A stretch of DNA of 64,000 bases from Phoebastria nigripes (Eukaryota > Chordata > Aves > Procellariiformes > Diomedeidae), in assembly GCA_035582835.1 (NCBI GenBank), contig JAYKAV010000911.1, positions 385,726 to 449,725 on the forward strand, given 5' to 3'. The notes under the pieces were generated by a model that saw nothing but the letters and a program-made list of their open reading frames with translations, was not told the origin of the DNA and did not search any database. Both the position numbers and the translations under genes were made by a program. Shown one piece after another: positions 51,240-64,000 of the stretch (positions are counted from its first letter, which is position 1; every line of letters begins with the position of its first letter).

Positions 51240-54200
51240 TACCTTTAGTTACAAAAGCTAAAGCTATATGTCTCCCTGGCTCATTTAGTTACTTGACTGT
51301 CAGGGCTCAGCTCTGCTATCTGGGGAATTGTTTCACAGTACCCTAGGCTGTGTATGAAACAGCGTGTGTTGCATATCCATCAGCTCTGTGTAGGGAACTC
51401 ACTGGGCTGTCTTAAATGCTGTACACTAAGGTCCTCTTACACAATTACTGCTTGTAACTCTGAATGCTTGTACTTCAGCAGCTGCCATTCTTACCTGTCT
51501 CCTTTGATTAATTACCTTGAAGAAAGTCTCTGGCTCAGAAGACCTGTGTTAGACAACTTTTAACAGTAGGTTGCTCATACATTAGCATGCCTGTGTCTGC
51601 TCACCATGTTTAGTATCAATTTCAGAGAAAAGCTTCTCCTTATCTCACATCTGGTCCCAAGAACATATGTAGANGTGTAAAGCAGTGTTCCATAGCTGTT
51701 TACATTACCTTTCTGTAGTTGTTCTTTTTTGTTGTTGTATGAATAATGATGACTAAGCATGAGACCTTCTTTTCTCTTAATCACCCCACTATTCTCCACA
51801 GACTTCTGCCACTTATATTGTGTTTTTCTTCTTTGCCTGAGAACATTTTCAACACTCTTTCAGTCTTCTCCAGCTTTGCAGCACTTTTCCTGGATCCCAC
51901 ACTTGTCTGAGTTAAACCAATGGCCCTTAGGGTCATGTTTATTCTACTGTCAGTCTGCCTATCTGTTCTACAAAGTACATTTAACAGAAAAGCTAAATTG
52001 CTATTGAATGCAACCACACAATGACCATAGATAGCTGGGAGGTTGGCCTGCAACTGCTGCATATGTGATATGTTGTAAATGCAAATGATATGTAAGAAGT
52101 TTACCCTTTTGAAAACTCTGGGCGTAATTCCCTGTTCAACTAGATACCTACATCTTCTTCTGTACTTGATGAGATGTCTACATAGAAATTGTCCTCTATT
52201 TTTAAGAGATAGGATGAAGAAATTTGGAAGCTGACCTAAAGCATTATATCGATTCAAGACCTGAAANTGTTATTTAGACACACTTTATGAGCAGATAATT
52301 AGCCAGTTGTTCAATCATGCACTTCGATGTGGAAATGTGTTTATAGAACTTTGATGCCAATAGAAAAATGTTTAAAAGTGAATGATTATCCTGTTTTTAT
52401 TTTGTTTTTAAAATGCCAAGGTATATTTGTTGTAGTTTACTGTAGCTTGTTTGCAAAACTTCCTTTGGAAAAGAAAGCCTTTTTATGCAGCTTAAATTGC
52501 TTATCTCTTTATTTCTAGAGTTGTATCTACTTAACTTTCAAATAACCTAAGCTCCTTTAAATGCATGAAATAAATAAAACAAAAAATAAGAAACCAACCA
52601 ACCAACCAAAAAAAAATCCCAATTTACTCCTCAATTAAGAATTTGTTTGCCAGTTGCAGGCTGGAGTGAATTTTTACAGTTGAGATATAAACTGCTGAAA
52701 ATCTAGTTTTTTAATGGAAATGCTAACAGACCTTTAGCTGCAGTAGTGTTCATGAGAGCTAATAAAAAATGAAAGTAACAACACAAATCTCTTTAACTCT
52801 TGTAAATCATATGTGCTTCTCTGTCCCCCAGGAGTGATGTTGAGCATAGGGTAACAGCTGCAATGATATGATTAAAGTATAAAGCTCAATAAACTTAGAA
52901 AATGAAAAGTTCATTCAATTTTTGACCAATGTCAGTGGGAGAAGGTCTCTTAATGCCTCAATTGCCTTTTCCATTCAGTAGCAAAATAGTTAATTGCCTG
53001 GTGCAAAATAGGAAAAATTGTTGCAGTTCATTGACCTGTGTATTCCTGAGGCTTTCGGAGCAGACTGGAGGCTTGAACCAAAAGCCATGGGACCACATGG
53101 AAAGACTTCCCTTGGCATCATGGGGCCCTCTGAGAATGGCATCGCTCATCATATATGTAGCCTACTTCCAGTTTGGTTTGACAGCATTAGCTGAAGGAGG
53201 AACTGTCCTGGGCGGGTTGGGTGCTTCCCTTGAGCACAGGATTGAAATCTCAAGTAGTTTTTCTTACATGAAGTCCAGCAGGAGCTGGCTCTGCCTGGGG
53301 AATCGGCAGATTTGAAGAAGAGCAGAGGAGCAGAGATATGTAAGAAAATGAATATATACAGGATCATGTATCTGAGAAGCACTGGTCTAGGAAGTGTCCA
53401 TCTCTAGGAGATGCTTGAGAGGGCTGTGGTCCTGGTGCCCCTTGCTAGGTACCAGTCTGTGCCAGCATGGNGAACAGGGTCCTGGGCCTACTGTCTGCCT
53501 CCACTCTCATCACAGCCTTTGCAAAAATGATTGCAATACCAGCCTGGGTGTTTATGGGAAATTGGGATCTGCAGTTATAATACTTCCCTTCACATGTGTG
53601 CTCCCTGCTTGGCAACACTGAAGGGAGGTCTAATAATACAGAAGTTTTGTGTTATTTGCCTTTGTAATTTTAAAAGCGTATTTTTTTGCAGGTGGGAAAT
53701 GTTTTCCAACTGATCCTGCAAATCCCAAATTCTATGAGTGTTTATCCTCACAGACTTGTTTCCCTTTAGTTTAGAAGATTATGAAGTCCTTGCTGTGATA
53801 TGGAAAATAAACCTGCTTGTACTGACTTTAGTACTAAACTTCATTCTTACCACTTTTCTTTATGTCTCACATTGCCATAATGTATGCAAAACGCTTAGCT
53901 ACTCAAAACAACTTTACAGGTCCTTTTCCTCCCATAATAGCCAAATCAACAAAAGCACTTCATGGTTTAAATGTACTGACAGAAGAACTCTGACTGTGAA
54001 AAATATGTACTATATAGTAACTTCCATAGACACAAAAGCTCAGTATTTTCACAGAAGCAGAGGTTTCTTTTTTCCCCCAAGGTATTCTGTGTAAATGTGG
54101 GCAAGAGACGGTTTTTGGCTCTGCACTACCAAGTGCCCTTGACCTAATGACATTATCGATTTTCCACTATTGTCTTTATTTGTATTGCTCTATGAGGACA

Positions 54201-54639
54201 AACCGTGCTAGTGGTCTCCTTCAGCTATTAATTGTGATCTATATGATAAGTGTGCAGGAAGCCCTTTAAAGAAGAATAGCATTCACATAAGTGTTCACAT
54301 ACATGTAGTAATAAACACCCAAGGAGAAGGGGATATATGTGCATATCCTCTGCAGTGCTGAGGAAATGATTTCAATACATTACCCAGTCACTTCATCTTT
54401 TTGTGTATTTAGGAATAGATTTTCATTTGTGCTAAGTCTCCTATATACTCTGACAGGGAGTAGAGGGACATTTAAATGAGTACATCCTTTATGAACAGAG
54501 GTGAAAAGGATCTTATCATAAATAAGGATTAGACTTTTAGGGTAGTGTTTAATTCAGTGTGAGAAGATGCTACATAAGTCATTTGAAGCCAGAGAGCTAT
54601 ACAAATATAGGCTCTGTTTGCTATGTAACTGACAAGGCT
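51240..54639. other. Noncoding stretch with a 158-codon chance frame
   Basis: Unique DNA with a short (CCAA)n at 52592-52608. The longest N-free frame of the window is here (51781-52257, minus, 158 codons). It is rich in Arg, Leu, Asn and Cys, shows no motif or signal peptide that I recognise, and has no splice or promoter context. Plus-strand frames at 52929-53315 (128 codons) and 53738-54094 (118 codons) are equally featureless. I do not call genes. Confidence 0.5.
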
Positions 54640-54970
54640 GATGGCAGAAATTGGGCCATTTTGAACGTTCGGTTACTGTGCAATCACTGATCTTGAGAAC
54701 AAAGCTCGTGTGGTTTCCAGTAACGTCAAAACTAATAAATTATGGTGGGGCAGGCTCTTGGCTACTATAAATGGTCATCTCTCTTTATTGAAGTAATATA
54801 AATGTACTTAATAGCCCTTCTGAGAATGGCATTTACCCAGACTTTCTAGTATTTATAGAAAAAAATCTATTAGGAACAGCATTTTTGAGGGAGATACCTC
54901 AATGAGCTGCAATATGCTAAAGTGAAGGGTCCTTGTTGCGGCTATTATTTGTATGCCAAATATTTTTTTT
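54640..54970. promoter_or_regulatory. Candidate conserved noncoding element
   Basis: Non-repetitive DNA of balanced composition with retained CpGs (GAACGTTCGG, GTAACGTC, TTGCGGC) and MEF2-like AT cores (CTATAAATG near 54765 and a TATTTATAG near 54851). It lies between AT-rich drift on both sides and has no open frame. The call rests on texture only. Confidence 0.28.
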
Positions 54971-56324
54971 TAACCTAATGAAATGCATTGCAGTACTTTT
55001 CCCTTTGAAGAAGGCATACTTTAAAAATAAATGAGATTTTAAGACCTGCAGATGAGATTTACAGTATTGGACAGGTATGAAGTTCAAGTAAGCTGCAAAA
55101 GGGTAAATAAAACCTTACTGTACTTCTACCTGGTGCCATACAATGCCAGTAGGAGCTTTGGACCCCAAAGTAGTCTAGCAGTATTTGCACTGGCTTAATT
55201 GGTTCTGCCTCTGCTTATCCTTTTAATTAGCAATGCTGTCCTGCTTCTGGGATGCCAGCAAATGCCTCTGAATGGCCTTTCACTGTGCTGTGTAGAAAGA
55301 TGAGCTTGTTCAGAGGCAGTTCAGTATCTTTTACACCACCTTTAATTGCACGATTTGTAATAGTCCCTAAGTAGGCTCTGAGTTTGTTAACTAGAAGTCA
55401 AGGGGAGTTATGTTCCTTATAACATATACAAGTATGCTTCTAGATTGAGATGTGAATGTATGCTATGGATATTGTATGAGGTATCCAGACCTCAGAAATT
55501 CAGAAATCCTTTGGAGTCCAGCAATTAGAGTTTATTGGCATCTCTAGCATCTTGATAGTGTTGCAAATCTTGGCTCTATGTGTCCAAATAACTTTTCTGT
55601 GAAAGAGACAAATCTTCATGGTGCTTTGGACAGTTTTAGTGTTTGTCCTTGGAGGAAAAAACCCGAATACATATGTGTTCCTTGGTACCTATTGTTTTAA
55701 TGAGTAATTCTTCTGACCAAATNTATGCTCAAAGAGGTTGATTAGCTGAACATTGGCACCTTTTTATATGACTTGTAGTAGTCATGTAAGTGCTGGGATT
55801 TTCCTTTCTGGCACCAATCTGAACCGCACACTGCCAATATGCTTAACTTGTGTCCCTGTGTTGTACTCAAGTTATCAGTTTTAGTTTATATGTCTCGATG
55901 ACTTTCTAGACATGCCATACAATATAACATCACTTTAATTCTCTGTTTTATCCATTAGGTTTGTATTTGCCATTTTCCAATCTGCTCTCTACCTTGCTAC
56001 ACGAATGGTTTTGTGGACAATCAGCAAATTAAGAAAACATTGATTTTGCTCTAGTTTTTTTATTTTATCCTCTATTATTTGTTTTAGGAACGTCTGTATA
56101 CTTTTCTTATTGAAATGGCAAAATTTCCTCCTGCTCCAAACATTGGTATAGGTTAACTATCTAGGTTCATGCTTGCAAGCAGGGCAATTTTACAGAACAT
56201 ATCCAATGTCTTGGCAAATCTACAGTCTGACATTTTATATCATTCCGTCAGTAGAAAGTCTCTCCCTCCAATACTTATCTGTGCATTTTATTTAAGGATT
56301 CACCTAAGTGATACAGGTGTGACT
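54971..56324. other. Noncoding stretch, nothing recognised
   Basis: Unique AT-rich DNA without any frame of 60 codons or more, and without recognisable repeats. An ambiguous base lies near 55723. Confidence 0.6.
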
Positions 56325-56361
56325 CCTCTGTGACAAGTTCACTAATCTTATGTCACAGAGG
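56325..56361. repeat. Perfect 11-bp inverted repeat
   Basis: CCTCTGTGACA (56325-56335) and TGTCACAGAGG (56351-56361) are exact reverse complements around a 15-base loop. The arms contain TGTGACA, a T-box-like half-site, and TGTCACAG. The stem is short, so a functional RNA hairpin is uncertain. Confidence 0.6.
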
Positions 56362-58150
56362 TGAGAGAACATGGAAAATGAGATACTTTGCAAGTATGTG
56401 TATTGTGACTTGAATCCAGAATTGGAAGACTGACCCATTTAGATGTTGTCACTTGCCAATAAATACCATTTTATTTCTCAACACTGCAGCATATCAGTAT
56501 CTCTGATTCTCACTGGTACTTATTAAATGAATGAAATNAAATTTAACAGTGGCAGTTCCTGAGGTTAGCAGACAGGTGCTGCTACATTCCTGCTGCTTTG
56601 CAATCAGCTGCATGCTGCAATGTTAAATGCAGATCTCTTAACACACAAGGCCTAATTCTGATCTTATTTACCTTCCTTTTTCCACTCCACTTTCTTATTT
56701 TGTCCATTTCCAACACCTTTCACGTAGCTTCTCTGCCACAATTTTCTCTTTGGCATGTCCTTCCTTCCTAAGCTTGTTCACAAAGCTGCTTAGTGAAATC
56801 TCCCCCAAACAACCATTTATTTGTTGCTGAGGAGAAAACAGCTTACTAAATGATCTATTTATCTATTTATTTTAGGATCCTACTGTTCAGTTCATATATA
56901 AGAGGGCAAGGAAATTGTTTGGTAGATAGACGGGGAGTGAGCGAGCTCAAACTGATAGCGAAATACATGACAGTGAACGTGGGAACAAGCCAGGGGGTGT
57001 TGAATGATTCTGGAAAGACTGAAGAATATTAAGTAAGGAGTTTCAACTCATAAAATTATGAGCAAGGAAAGACATTTTTATCAGTCATCAAACTGGTCTT
57101 TTTATGTAGTGTTTGTATGCTTTCCACCTTCTCTATATCTTCATTTACTTTTTTGAAGCAGGAGCTCTTCAGCTTTGATGCCTGAGAAACATCTCACGTT
57201 TTGAGACCTGGTGCATCCTAAATGCCTTAACTCTAAATGAGAGCAGAATCCCATCTGAAGTGACATCTCTGTCTCATCTGAAACTTTAAAGCATAGTGGA
57301 CTCTATAGGCTTTAGGCAATCTCATCTCACAGTGCTGTGCATAACTAGTGGCTGCTTTTTAATATTCTTTTGTCAAAGGGAAGGGATCTTTTGGCTCCTT
57401 TTGAAACTCTAGAAGCTGTATTTTAGTTTTAAAGTGCCTGTTTAAGCATTGGTAAGAAGTGGGCAACAGAATTCAGAATGGGAGCTGTAATTGGCAGATC
57501 CCATTGAATCCTGAAAAATTGCAATTTTTGCTAATTCCTCCCCCCTAGTTTCAGAATCAGTGTAACAGCAGGTTAACTGTCTAACACCATGGGCATTTGT
57601 TTTACTTCTCAGTTTATTAGAGTGTTTGCAAATTCACTTGTATCTGTTCTTTGTTAGACATCTGCAAAGTTTTACTTTGATCTGCTCTACCCTACAAATT
57701 TCTGAAGTAACTTGTGAAACCATCTGTCTCCCTCAAGGAAAGCATTCCAGGACCTACACTTCCAAATTCACTCAGGAACTAATAAGATGTATGCCTATGT
57801 TTGCATTTATAATGCACTGGGACTGTGTGCCAATATTAGGTAACTGCATGTATAAATGATTAGATATGTGCTTAAAGCTCAGCTAGAGAAAATGTTGATA
57901 TATGTATGCTAATGTTATGCTCTAAAATCCCCATTTCCCTTAGTTATGTGAAATGCAATGAATTCTTTTTTGCACCTGGTTACTGTGGGTGCTGGTGACA
58001 AAAATGGCCAAAGCGCTCTATTATGCATAGCCAGCCAGTTTCTTCTGCATTTCTGGAATGGTCCTTTGACTCATGGAAGATGCTTGCTGAAGCCAAAAGA
58101 GCTTCTGTCAGGGATGGCTCTTACCGCTTGCCAAGGCATTGGATAATGCC
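56362..58150. other. Noncoding stretch, nothing firm
   Basis: Unique DNA. Near 56645-56672 a GGCCTAATTCTGATCTTATT stretch resembles one end of the MITE-like repeat at 6906-7010, but the second arm is missing. Frames of 60-77 codons carry no family. Confidence 0.5.
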
Positions 58151-58270
58151 CTCAGAAGGCAGACTGAGAGTATCATCACCTTGACTGCAATTAACTGCAA
58201 ATTAACCAGGGCATCTCCACCGATGAGGAGAGTCTGCTAAAAGAGCTTTTATTCTCTCTGGTTCCCAAAA
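58151..58270. promoter_or_regulatory. Weak candidate conserved element
   Basis: A compact block with ACTGCAATTAACTGCAAATT-type homeodomain words and retained CpG (CACCGATGAGG). Coding potential is absent and it lacks repeats. The support is weak, being only motif density. Confidence 0.2.
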
Positions 58271-58448
58271 CAGAGCAATTTAACTCAATGCAGTTTCACC
58301 TAGTCCACAGTTTCCCTTATTGTCTCATCCAGTGTTTCCTCTCAGATGAATATGACTGTTTGCAACCTGCTATGCCCCATCTGCAAAGGGATGTCCCTAT
58401 GTTGTTAACGTAAGTCAAATACTCTAAGCCTTAAAATCTGGGCACACA

Positions 58449-58461
58449 CCCCCCCCCCCCC
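58449..58461. repeat. Poly-C run (13 bases)
   Basis: A run of 13 C residues preceded by a short CA repeat. It is notable only as an uncommon homopolymer and a likely sequencing-error site. Confidence 0.9.
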
Positions 58462-58470
58462 AACCTTCTT

Positions 58471-60290
58471 AAGCCTGGAAACACTGGTCATGTGTAGATC
58501 CAGTTGGTCCTTATATCTAAACTAACTAGATTTGTACAAGTGCAAAGAAATGCCAGAAGGTGTGATGTTAAGCAAGTATGAGCTATGATGTACTTCTTGT
58601 GAATTATCACCTGGTGTACTTGGACAGTGCTGGGCATATGGTACTTCTGTGCCTAGTGTGAGTTGTGCATTGCTCCGCTACATACTCTATGCTTCGTTTG
58701 AACTGAAATATTTCCCACAGTATTTTTTTCTGTTTTCTTTTTTATTAAATATCAAATTGAAACATTAACACCAATAAGAATGAAATAAATTATTCTCAGC
58801 TTCCAACCAATCTTGGTTTTAGAGATGTTGTTTTAAATCAGAAAACCTTGAAAAGCCAGACATGAAAATGAGCATCTTCCTCACCAGACTAACAAATGTG
58901 TGAAATTTCATAGAAATCCGTTCTCACAGTTTCATTATGCAGAGGATTAATGTTTAATGCTGGCAGGCTGCAGGTCCACACTAATAAGAAAAGCTACAAA
59001 AGGCTATTGTACAGGGGAAGAAAATTTCATCAAACATTCCAAGAACATCTAAAAGGTTTACAGAGTAAAAAGTTAGCTAGAAGATGTTCTATTTGTGTTC
59101 AAGCAATTTCCTTGATATAAGATGAGATTTTAATCATACTGTAGTTTCACAATGTCCATATTGCTACATTTTGTCTTCTTTCATCATCTTTGACCTTGAT
59201 CACACAGTGGCAAGAATCTGAATTTTCTTTGACCTGTTTTGTCCCTGTATAACTCAAAACAGCTTGTTTTTGTTTTCTTCCTTATTAGATTGAAATTAAT
59301 ATCCAGATTGCATTTATCAATCCTATCATATTGATTGAAACAGCAGACAGTCAACAAAATATCATTGTTGATTGTAGCTTTTTAAAAAAAAAAAGAAATT
59401 ATTCAGATTTCTATTACAAATCTGTTGCAGACGTCTTCTACAAACACTCTTGTCTGGAAGTTTGCCACAATACTAGCAAGAAACAAAACAAAAATAGAAT
59501 TTGTAAACTGACTGAAAGATTCTTTTAAAAGCTTGGGCAGACATTTCCAGAAAACTGTTATCAGTAGCTTTTTTGCTAGACTGATTTTCTCATTCTTAAT
59601 TTATTCCACAGCATTATAAAGAGTTGAGATGAGAATCCTTCTCTACAGGGGATTTTCTGTTGAGTTCAATATGTCCCGAATTTCACTTAAGATGAACAGC
59701 TTCCTACTTAATGCTAGCAAAATACTATGTTCTTAGTCTAAACAAAAAAAAAAATCCCTCTCAAAGGTATTGTGTGAACAAAATTTGAACAATACAGTGG
59801 ATATAAATATGGAAGGAAGCAATCTACTTTGTGCTTACAGGAAAAAAAATGTTGCAAAATGCACTAACTTGAACAAAAAAAATGTTCTTTTCAGAACTAT
59901 TACTGAGTTGTTATGTTGAAAGTCAATACATCACCAAGCCCTGATGAAGTAATCTAGTAGTTTTTTAGGTCCTTTTGAGGATTTCTGAAAGCTCCTCCAT
60001 ATATTTTTCAGGATATCTCAGAAAGGAAAAGCTTAGCTGAGAGTTTTACCTCTGTAAATCTACAGAAAGAGTATTGTAAGGACAATCTCAGAAACGATGT
60101 TTAAGACTTGCTGCCTACCTGCTCAGTGCTGACAGCTGTTTTAGTATGAGTTCATAGACTCCAAGACAGATTTCCAGCACATATTTTTTTCTGTTCCACA
60201 GTCACTTATGGACAGAATGTTTGTTCAAAACTAATTTTATTTAATCTTTTGCAAAGGTTAGTGATCACATGTGGAACTGAATCTCTTGAA
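58471..60290. other. Noncoding stretch, nothing recognised
   Basis: Unique AT-rich DNA. The only frame of 60 codons or more (59331-59528) is Lys/Asn/Ser-rich and has no recognisable family. Confidence 0.6.
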
Positions 60291-60960
60291 CATGATGATC
60301 TGTTGTCTGGGTTGTGAAGGGCTTTACAATGGCTTCTTCAGCTGGATCAGCTGTGACTCCCTGAACTGTTGTTCTGATGAATTCTTATAATCCACCTGGC
60401 CAGTGATCCTACATGGGCACTCCCACATGTGCACAATCCATCCGTTGCTATTTATTATCTTAAACTGTGTACAAGACAGACATACACAACTAGGTGGTAG
60501 AAAAGGCTGTCCTACATGGCTATTTCTGTATCTGCAGGACTAGTTTCTGAGATTTACTAGGGTCTCATCTATGTGCAATTTGGTCAGATTTGCAGCTGGA
60601 ACTGCCTGGGGGCATCTCTAGGATGGCCTGAGTCTCCACCAGGATATTAATCAACACATGTAGGTGTACAAATAGTGCCCATCAGCTGGCCTATGCACAG
60701 CAGGAGCTGCCTGGGGGGATCTTCCAGACTCCAAAATATTCCTGGAGAGTCCTGTAGCATCTAGTCAAAAGCGTTGTCGCAAAGGTGGCTAGAAGTGGAG
60801 TCCATCAGCATGCCTTAGGTCAGTCTGCTCTCACACCTATGCAGAAACTGGCTGCAGTGTTCCTGGATGACATGGGGACTTGAAGACAGGGTGCGCTGGG
60901 TTTGCACACAAGCACAACCTTGACACCCAGCTAGAACACAACTGTGGCTTGAATTTCCAC
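60291..60960. other. GC-richer block with an internal direct repeat
   Basis: Richer in G and C than its flanks. Two similar segments of about 27 bases (60592-60617 and 60695-60722) share the GCTGCCTGGGGG-type core and lie about 100 bp apart. There is no open frame of note, no LTR ends and no CR1 words. It could be a decayed LTR or an unannotated old repeat. I cannot identify it. Confidence 0.4.
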
Positions 60961-63900
60961 CTTACAACTGTAACTCAAATTCCTTAGATTAACTTCTAAT
61001 ACTTGCTAAAGAAAAATTTCAGATTAATTTTAATAATTTTAATTCTTTAAATTAAAGCTTTGTGAGTGCTACATATGCACAGCAAACTATTCCTGAGATC
61101 TTCATATGTTTATGTACGGAAGACAGCAAGAATGTAAGTATACAAAATGTCAAAACTCTTTGGGAAATGAAAGCAGTTTATACCCCAAACACTGGCATCT
61201 GTCACCATTTTCAGCAAATATAGTTCCACAAAATCATTTGAATTGTATGTATGAATATTCATACATTGTTCATCATGTTTAGTTTTAATATGTAGTCAAA
61301 GTATGTTTATAAGAAAGAACAGGAAAAGAGAGAAGGAGAGTAAAGGAAACATCACAGAAAAACAGAGAGAAGGAAGAGAAAAATTGGGAACAAATTGCAG
61401 CCTGAACTACTACTGAGAGAGGTTTGTCTAAGAAAAGATGTTTTTAGACTCTGTTCTGGCTGAAAGGGTTTGGACAAAGGGGAAAAAAATAACTCTTCTT
61501 TGCTGGATTTCTTGATGTTCAGAGAAACAGAAGTTTACTTTTTACTCCCAGTAATTAATAACCTTAATCCTTATAGGCAGACTTTTTCCCAGATCTAGGA
61601 CTTAATTGATCTCAATATTAGATATGACACAAAAACTTGAATAGAAGAACTAAATAGAACCACAGCTGATAAACCGATGAAACATGCATCTGTAGTGAGT
61701 GTTACTGTTACTTTAGGAACAGCTAGAGTTACAAATGAGCTTTAAGAAGTTAATTTATCCTTTCAGTTTCAATAAAAGGGCAGCATCTAATTCAGTAGCC
61801 ATTTTATTCTGTCAAGACAATGAAGATGACAGCCAACTAGCATTGCACCTCATGAATGATGGAGAAAATAAATGTTTCTGTAATGATGATACTCTGTTGT
61901 AAAAATCCAACACCAGAGGCTAATAAAGAAACCTTCAGATTTTTTCTCTTTGTTGCTTTTTGAAAACAGCACTAAAAGTGCTTTACTTCGATCCCCTAAT
62001 TGTTTAGCTGGTATATCTGGTACACTGATTCAAAATCACTTGGTTTTCTTTGAAAAAGTTCCTTCATAAAGGATGTAGCCTTTTTCAATTTACAAAAATG
62101 CTTGAAAAATGTAGAAAAAGAAAAAGAACCTAGCTAGAATGCTTTAAAACCATTGTTGATACTCTGGCTATTTTCATACTAATGACTTTCATTTTCTAAA
62201 CAGCAGCTATCATGTTTTGTTGGTGTAATGTGTGCATTGAAATCTCCATTAAAATTGTGATAACACTCTGACATGCACTACACCAAATACCACCTCATAA
62301 ACTGTAGTGATAGGAAGTTAACAGGATAGGAGAGAGTTAACAGTGTGATGATGTTAGCAGAGGAAGACAGGATGAGAAAACAGTTGCAGAAAAATTTTAC
62401 AGGCTAAAGTAATTCCAATGTAGAAAAAGCTATCTATGTATCACTCAAGACCAAGTCAGTGTGCTAAATTTACTTGCCTATCCTGGGACACCTTGGTGTT
62501 TACCGTCAGTATCTTTTAGTGTATTTCATCATATTTCTTCCCTTCCTCAAAATGCACAGTTCCTGTCCATTTGCAACAGCAAGATGTTCAAAAGTTGTTG
62601 AAGGGAGAGGACTGACAGAAAGAATTTTTTAACTCTTGTTTCTTCAGTCTAAAAACAGATCATAGTTTTAGAAATTTGAATTGAGCTTGGTAATAATTTT
62701 AGTGCCTAACAGCCTAGAAAAATCTTGATTTTCTGCAAATGAACGTTTTCATTGTACCTGAATGTGTGAACATGGAAAGCTTAGAGGCAGTGGTAAGTTT
62801 TCCTACAATCGTCATGGATGCTGACATTCAAGTATATGGATCACCGCATCCTCCCCTCCTGAAAAGGAACTTAAAGCTGTAGTATTGTCTTGACAACAGT
62901 CCTCCCCTGTAGGGCTTTTGGCACTGTTAAGTATACACTGTGAGAAATATTTATAATATACAGTAAAGACTGACTACACCTGAAAGTAGCAATGGGATAG
63001 CTGAAGATGTGAGGCATAACACTCAATTATAAAGTATTGTATAAAAAGAAAAAGGCTGATAACCTTTCATTTGAAAACAAAAAGCTCTAGTGCTAAGTGC
63101 AATATATTTTATGGATAAAATTTGTCACTATAGTTACGATACAAAGAAATGAAATCCACTATAGGTGAGAAGTGTTATCTAGCAAATTCTGAACTGGAGG
63201 TAGAGGACTCTCTCAGCTTGTTCAGTGCCTTGGAATAATTCACTAATGAATGCTCTTCGCATGGAGAAATCCCAGCCTGAATTTTCATGCCAAGCCTAAA
63301 CAGATCCTATTTACTTTCGTGCTCACTTCAAAAATAGGCAACAAAAATAGTAAGAAGGGTAAAATGAAGTGACAGAATTCTTCATAGGAGGTGTCATCTC
63401 TCACCCGTAAAGTTTTAAGATTGTATTTGTTCTATGCCTTTCGGTTTGTGTGTGTGGACCCTCTGTTTAACAGTTATATTGTTATTTCAGAATCAGTTGT
63501 GAGAGTTAATGTCAGAGTTTCAGGTGATGCGTGCTGCTGATACGGATTTCCACATAAATGTACATATATCANGCCAATAGCACTATAGCAGTATTACCAA
63601 CAGGGACTTCTTATGAAAGAAATAGGGGCTGCTACAGTCTAATGTACAAATATATGTAGAACATGCATGTCCATTTATTCCAGCTGAAGTGGATTTAGTA
63701 ACTATGAACTATTGGAGAATGATGTTGTGTGTTTTATGTTGTTCAGGGAATAGGTACAAGTCACATAATGAAACTCTAGAAATATAACCTGATCTTTAGC
63801 CTGGAATAAATATTCCTGACAAATAAAAATGCGATTAATTTTAAATAAAATTTGCATGCTGAGATTTATAAATTTGATGAAAAGACTTTCACTTTTATTT

Positions 63901-64000
63901 TCAATTTGGGTGGCTGTCTGTAGAGCTCAGCAATTCATTCATATCTCTGCAAATGTCTACTCTATGTAATACTATTCAGCCTTTTACTGGATCAGGATAT
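60961..64000. other. Noncoding stretch, nothing recognised
   Basis: Unique AT-rich DNA without any frame of 60 codons or more on either strand, and no dispersed repeat that I recognise. The segment about 61770-61930 has few homopolymers and several TGATGAT/CATGAATGATGG words and could be conserved, but nothing specific is visible. Confidence 0.6.

Noticed and set aside
51781..52257. 158-codon minus-strand open frame
   Set aside because: No recognisable domain, signal peptide or codon bias, no splice or promoter context, and similar frames are expected by chance in 64 kb. A protein database search would settle it.
52929..53315. 128-codon plus-strand frame
   Set aside because: Opposite-strand frames of comparable size overlap it and no family is recognised.
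53738..54094. 118-codon plus-strand frame with hydrophobic start
   Set aside because: The hydrophobic run comes from T-rich DNA. There is no recognisable domain and no transcript evidence.
56645..56672. GGCCTAATTCTGATCTTATT, similar to one end of the MITE-like repeat
   Set aside because: Only one arm of about 25 bases matches and the partner arm is absent, so it is too short to call.
1..64000. CRISPR arrays, prokaryotic operons, tRNA or rRNA genes
   Set aside because: No regularly spaced repeats, no cloverleaf or A/B-box tRNA sequence and no ribosomal words were seen. The window is vertebrate nuclear DNA.

Overview
The window is 64 kb of avian nuclear DNA, and I find no host protein-coding exon, tRNA or rRNA in it. 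The bird assignment rests on its repeats. There are several CR1 LINE copies with the usual bird 3' ends (runs related to ATTCTATG), and two solo long terminal repeats of an endogenous retrovirus family that I recognise as common in non-galliform birds. The sequence is AT-rich, poor in CpG and repeat-poor, and carries scattered single N calls plus two assembly gaps (23500-23619 and 44725-45409). This fits a gene desert or a very large intron in a short-read bird assembly. Species and chromosome cannot be read from it.

Layout. 1-9.2 kb: unique noncoding DNA with a possible conserved element (2640-2890), a relict palindromic MITE-like repeat (6906-7010) and a perfect 18-bp inverted repeat carrying octamer motifs (8018-8067). 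9.2-9.9 kb: two short CR1 3' ends. 10-22.4 kb: unique DNA, including the best candidate regulatory stretch (about 16690-17215). 22.4-28 kb: the repeat cluster, with an old CR1 piece, a solo LTR with a perfect 6-bp target duplication, a minus-strand CR1 3' end, and a 1.15-kb plus-strand CR1 holding the C-terminal part of ORF2 with two in-frame stops. 28-44.6 kb: unique DNA with an old CR1 reverse-transcriptase scrap (about 35990-36220), a GC-richer block (34830-35640) and a candidate regulatory block with a perfect CArG box (39775-40170). 44.7-46.5 kb: a minus-strand CR1 with an uninterrupted reverse-transcriptase frame (cut by a gap) lying directly against a second, more diverged solo LTR. 46.5-64 kb: unique DNA with a GGAA microsatellite, a TG microsatellite, a second short hairpin (56325-56361) and a GC-richer stretch (about 60290-60960).

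No genes act together here. The only coding traces are CR1 reverse-transcriptase remnants. The remaining open frames (up to 158 codons) look like chance frames in AT-rich DNA. I found no convincing previously undescribed system. The observations most worth checking are the 8.0-kb hairpin, the putative conserved noncoding blocks, the MITE relict and the CR1/LTR junction at 45.89 kb.
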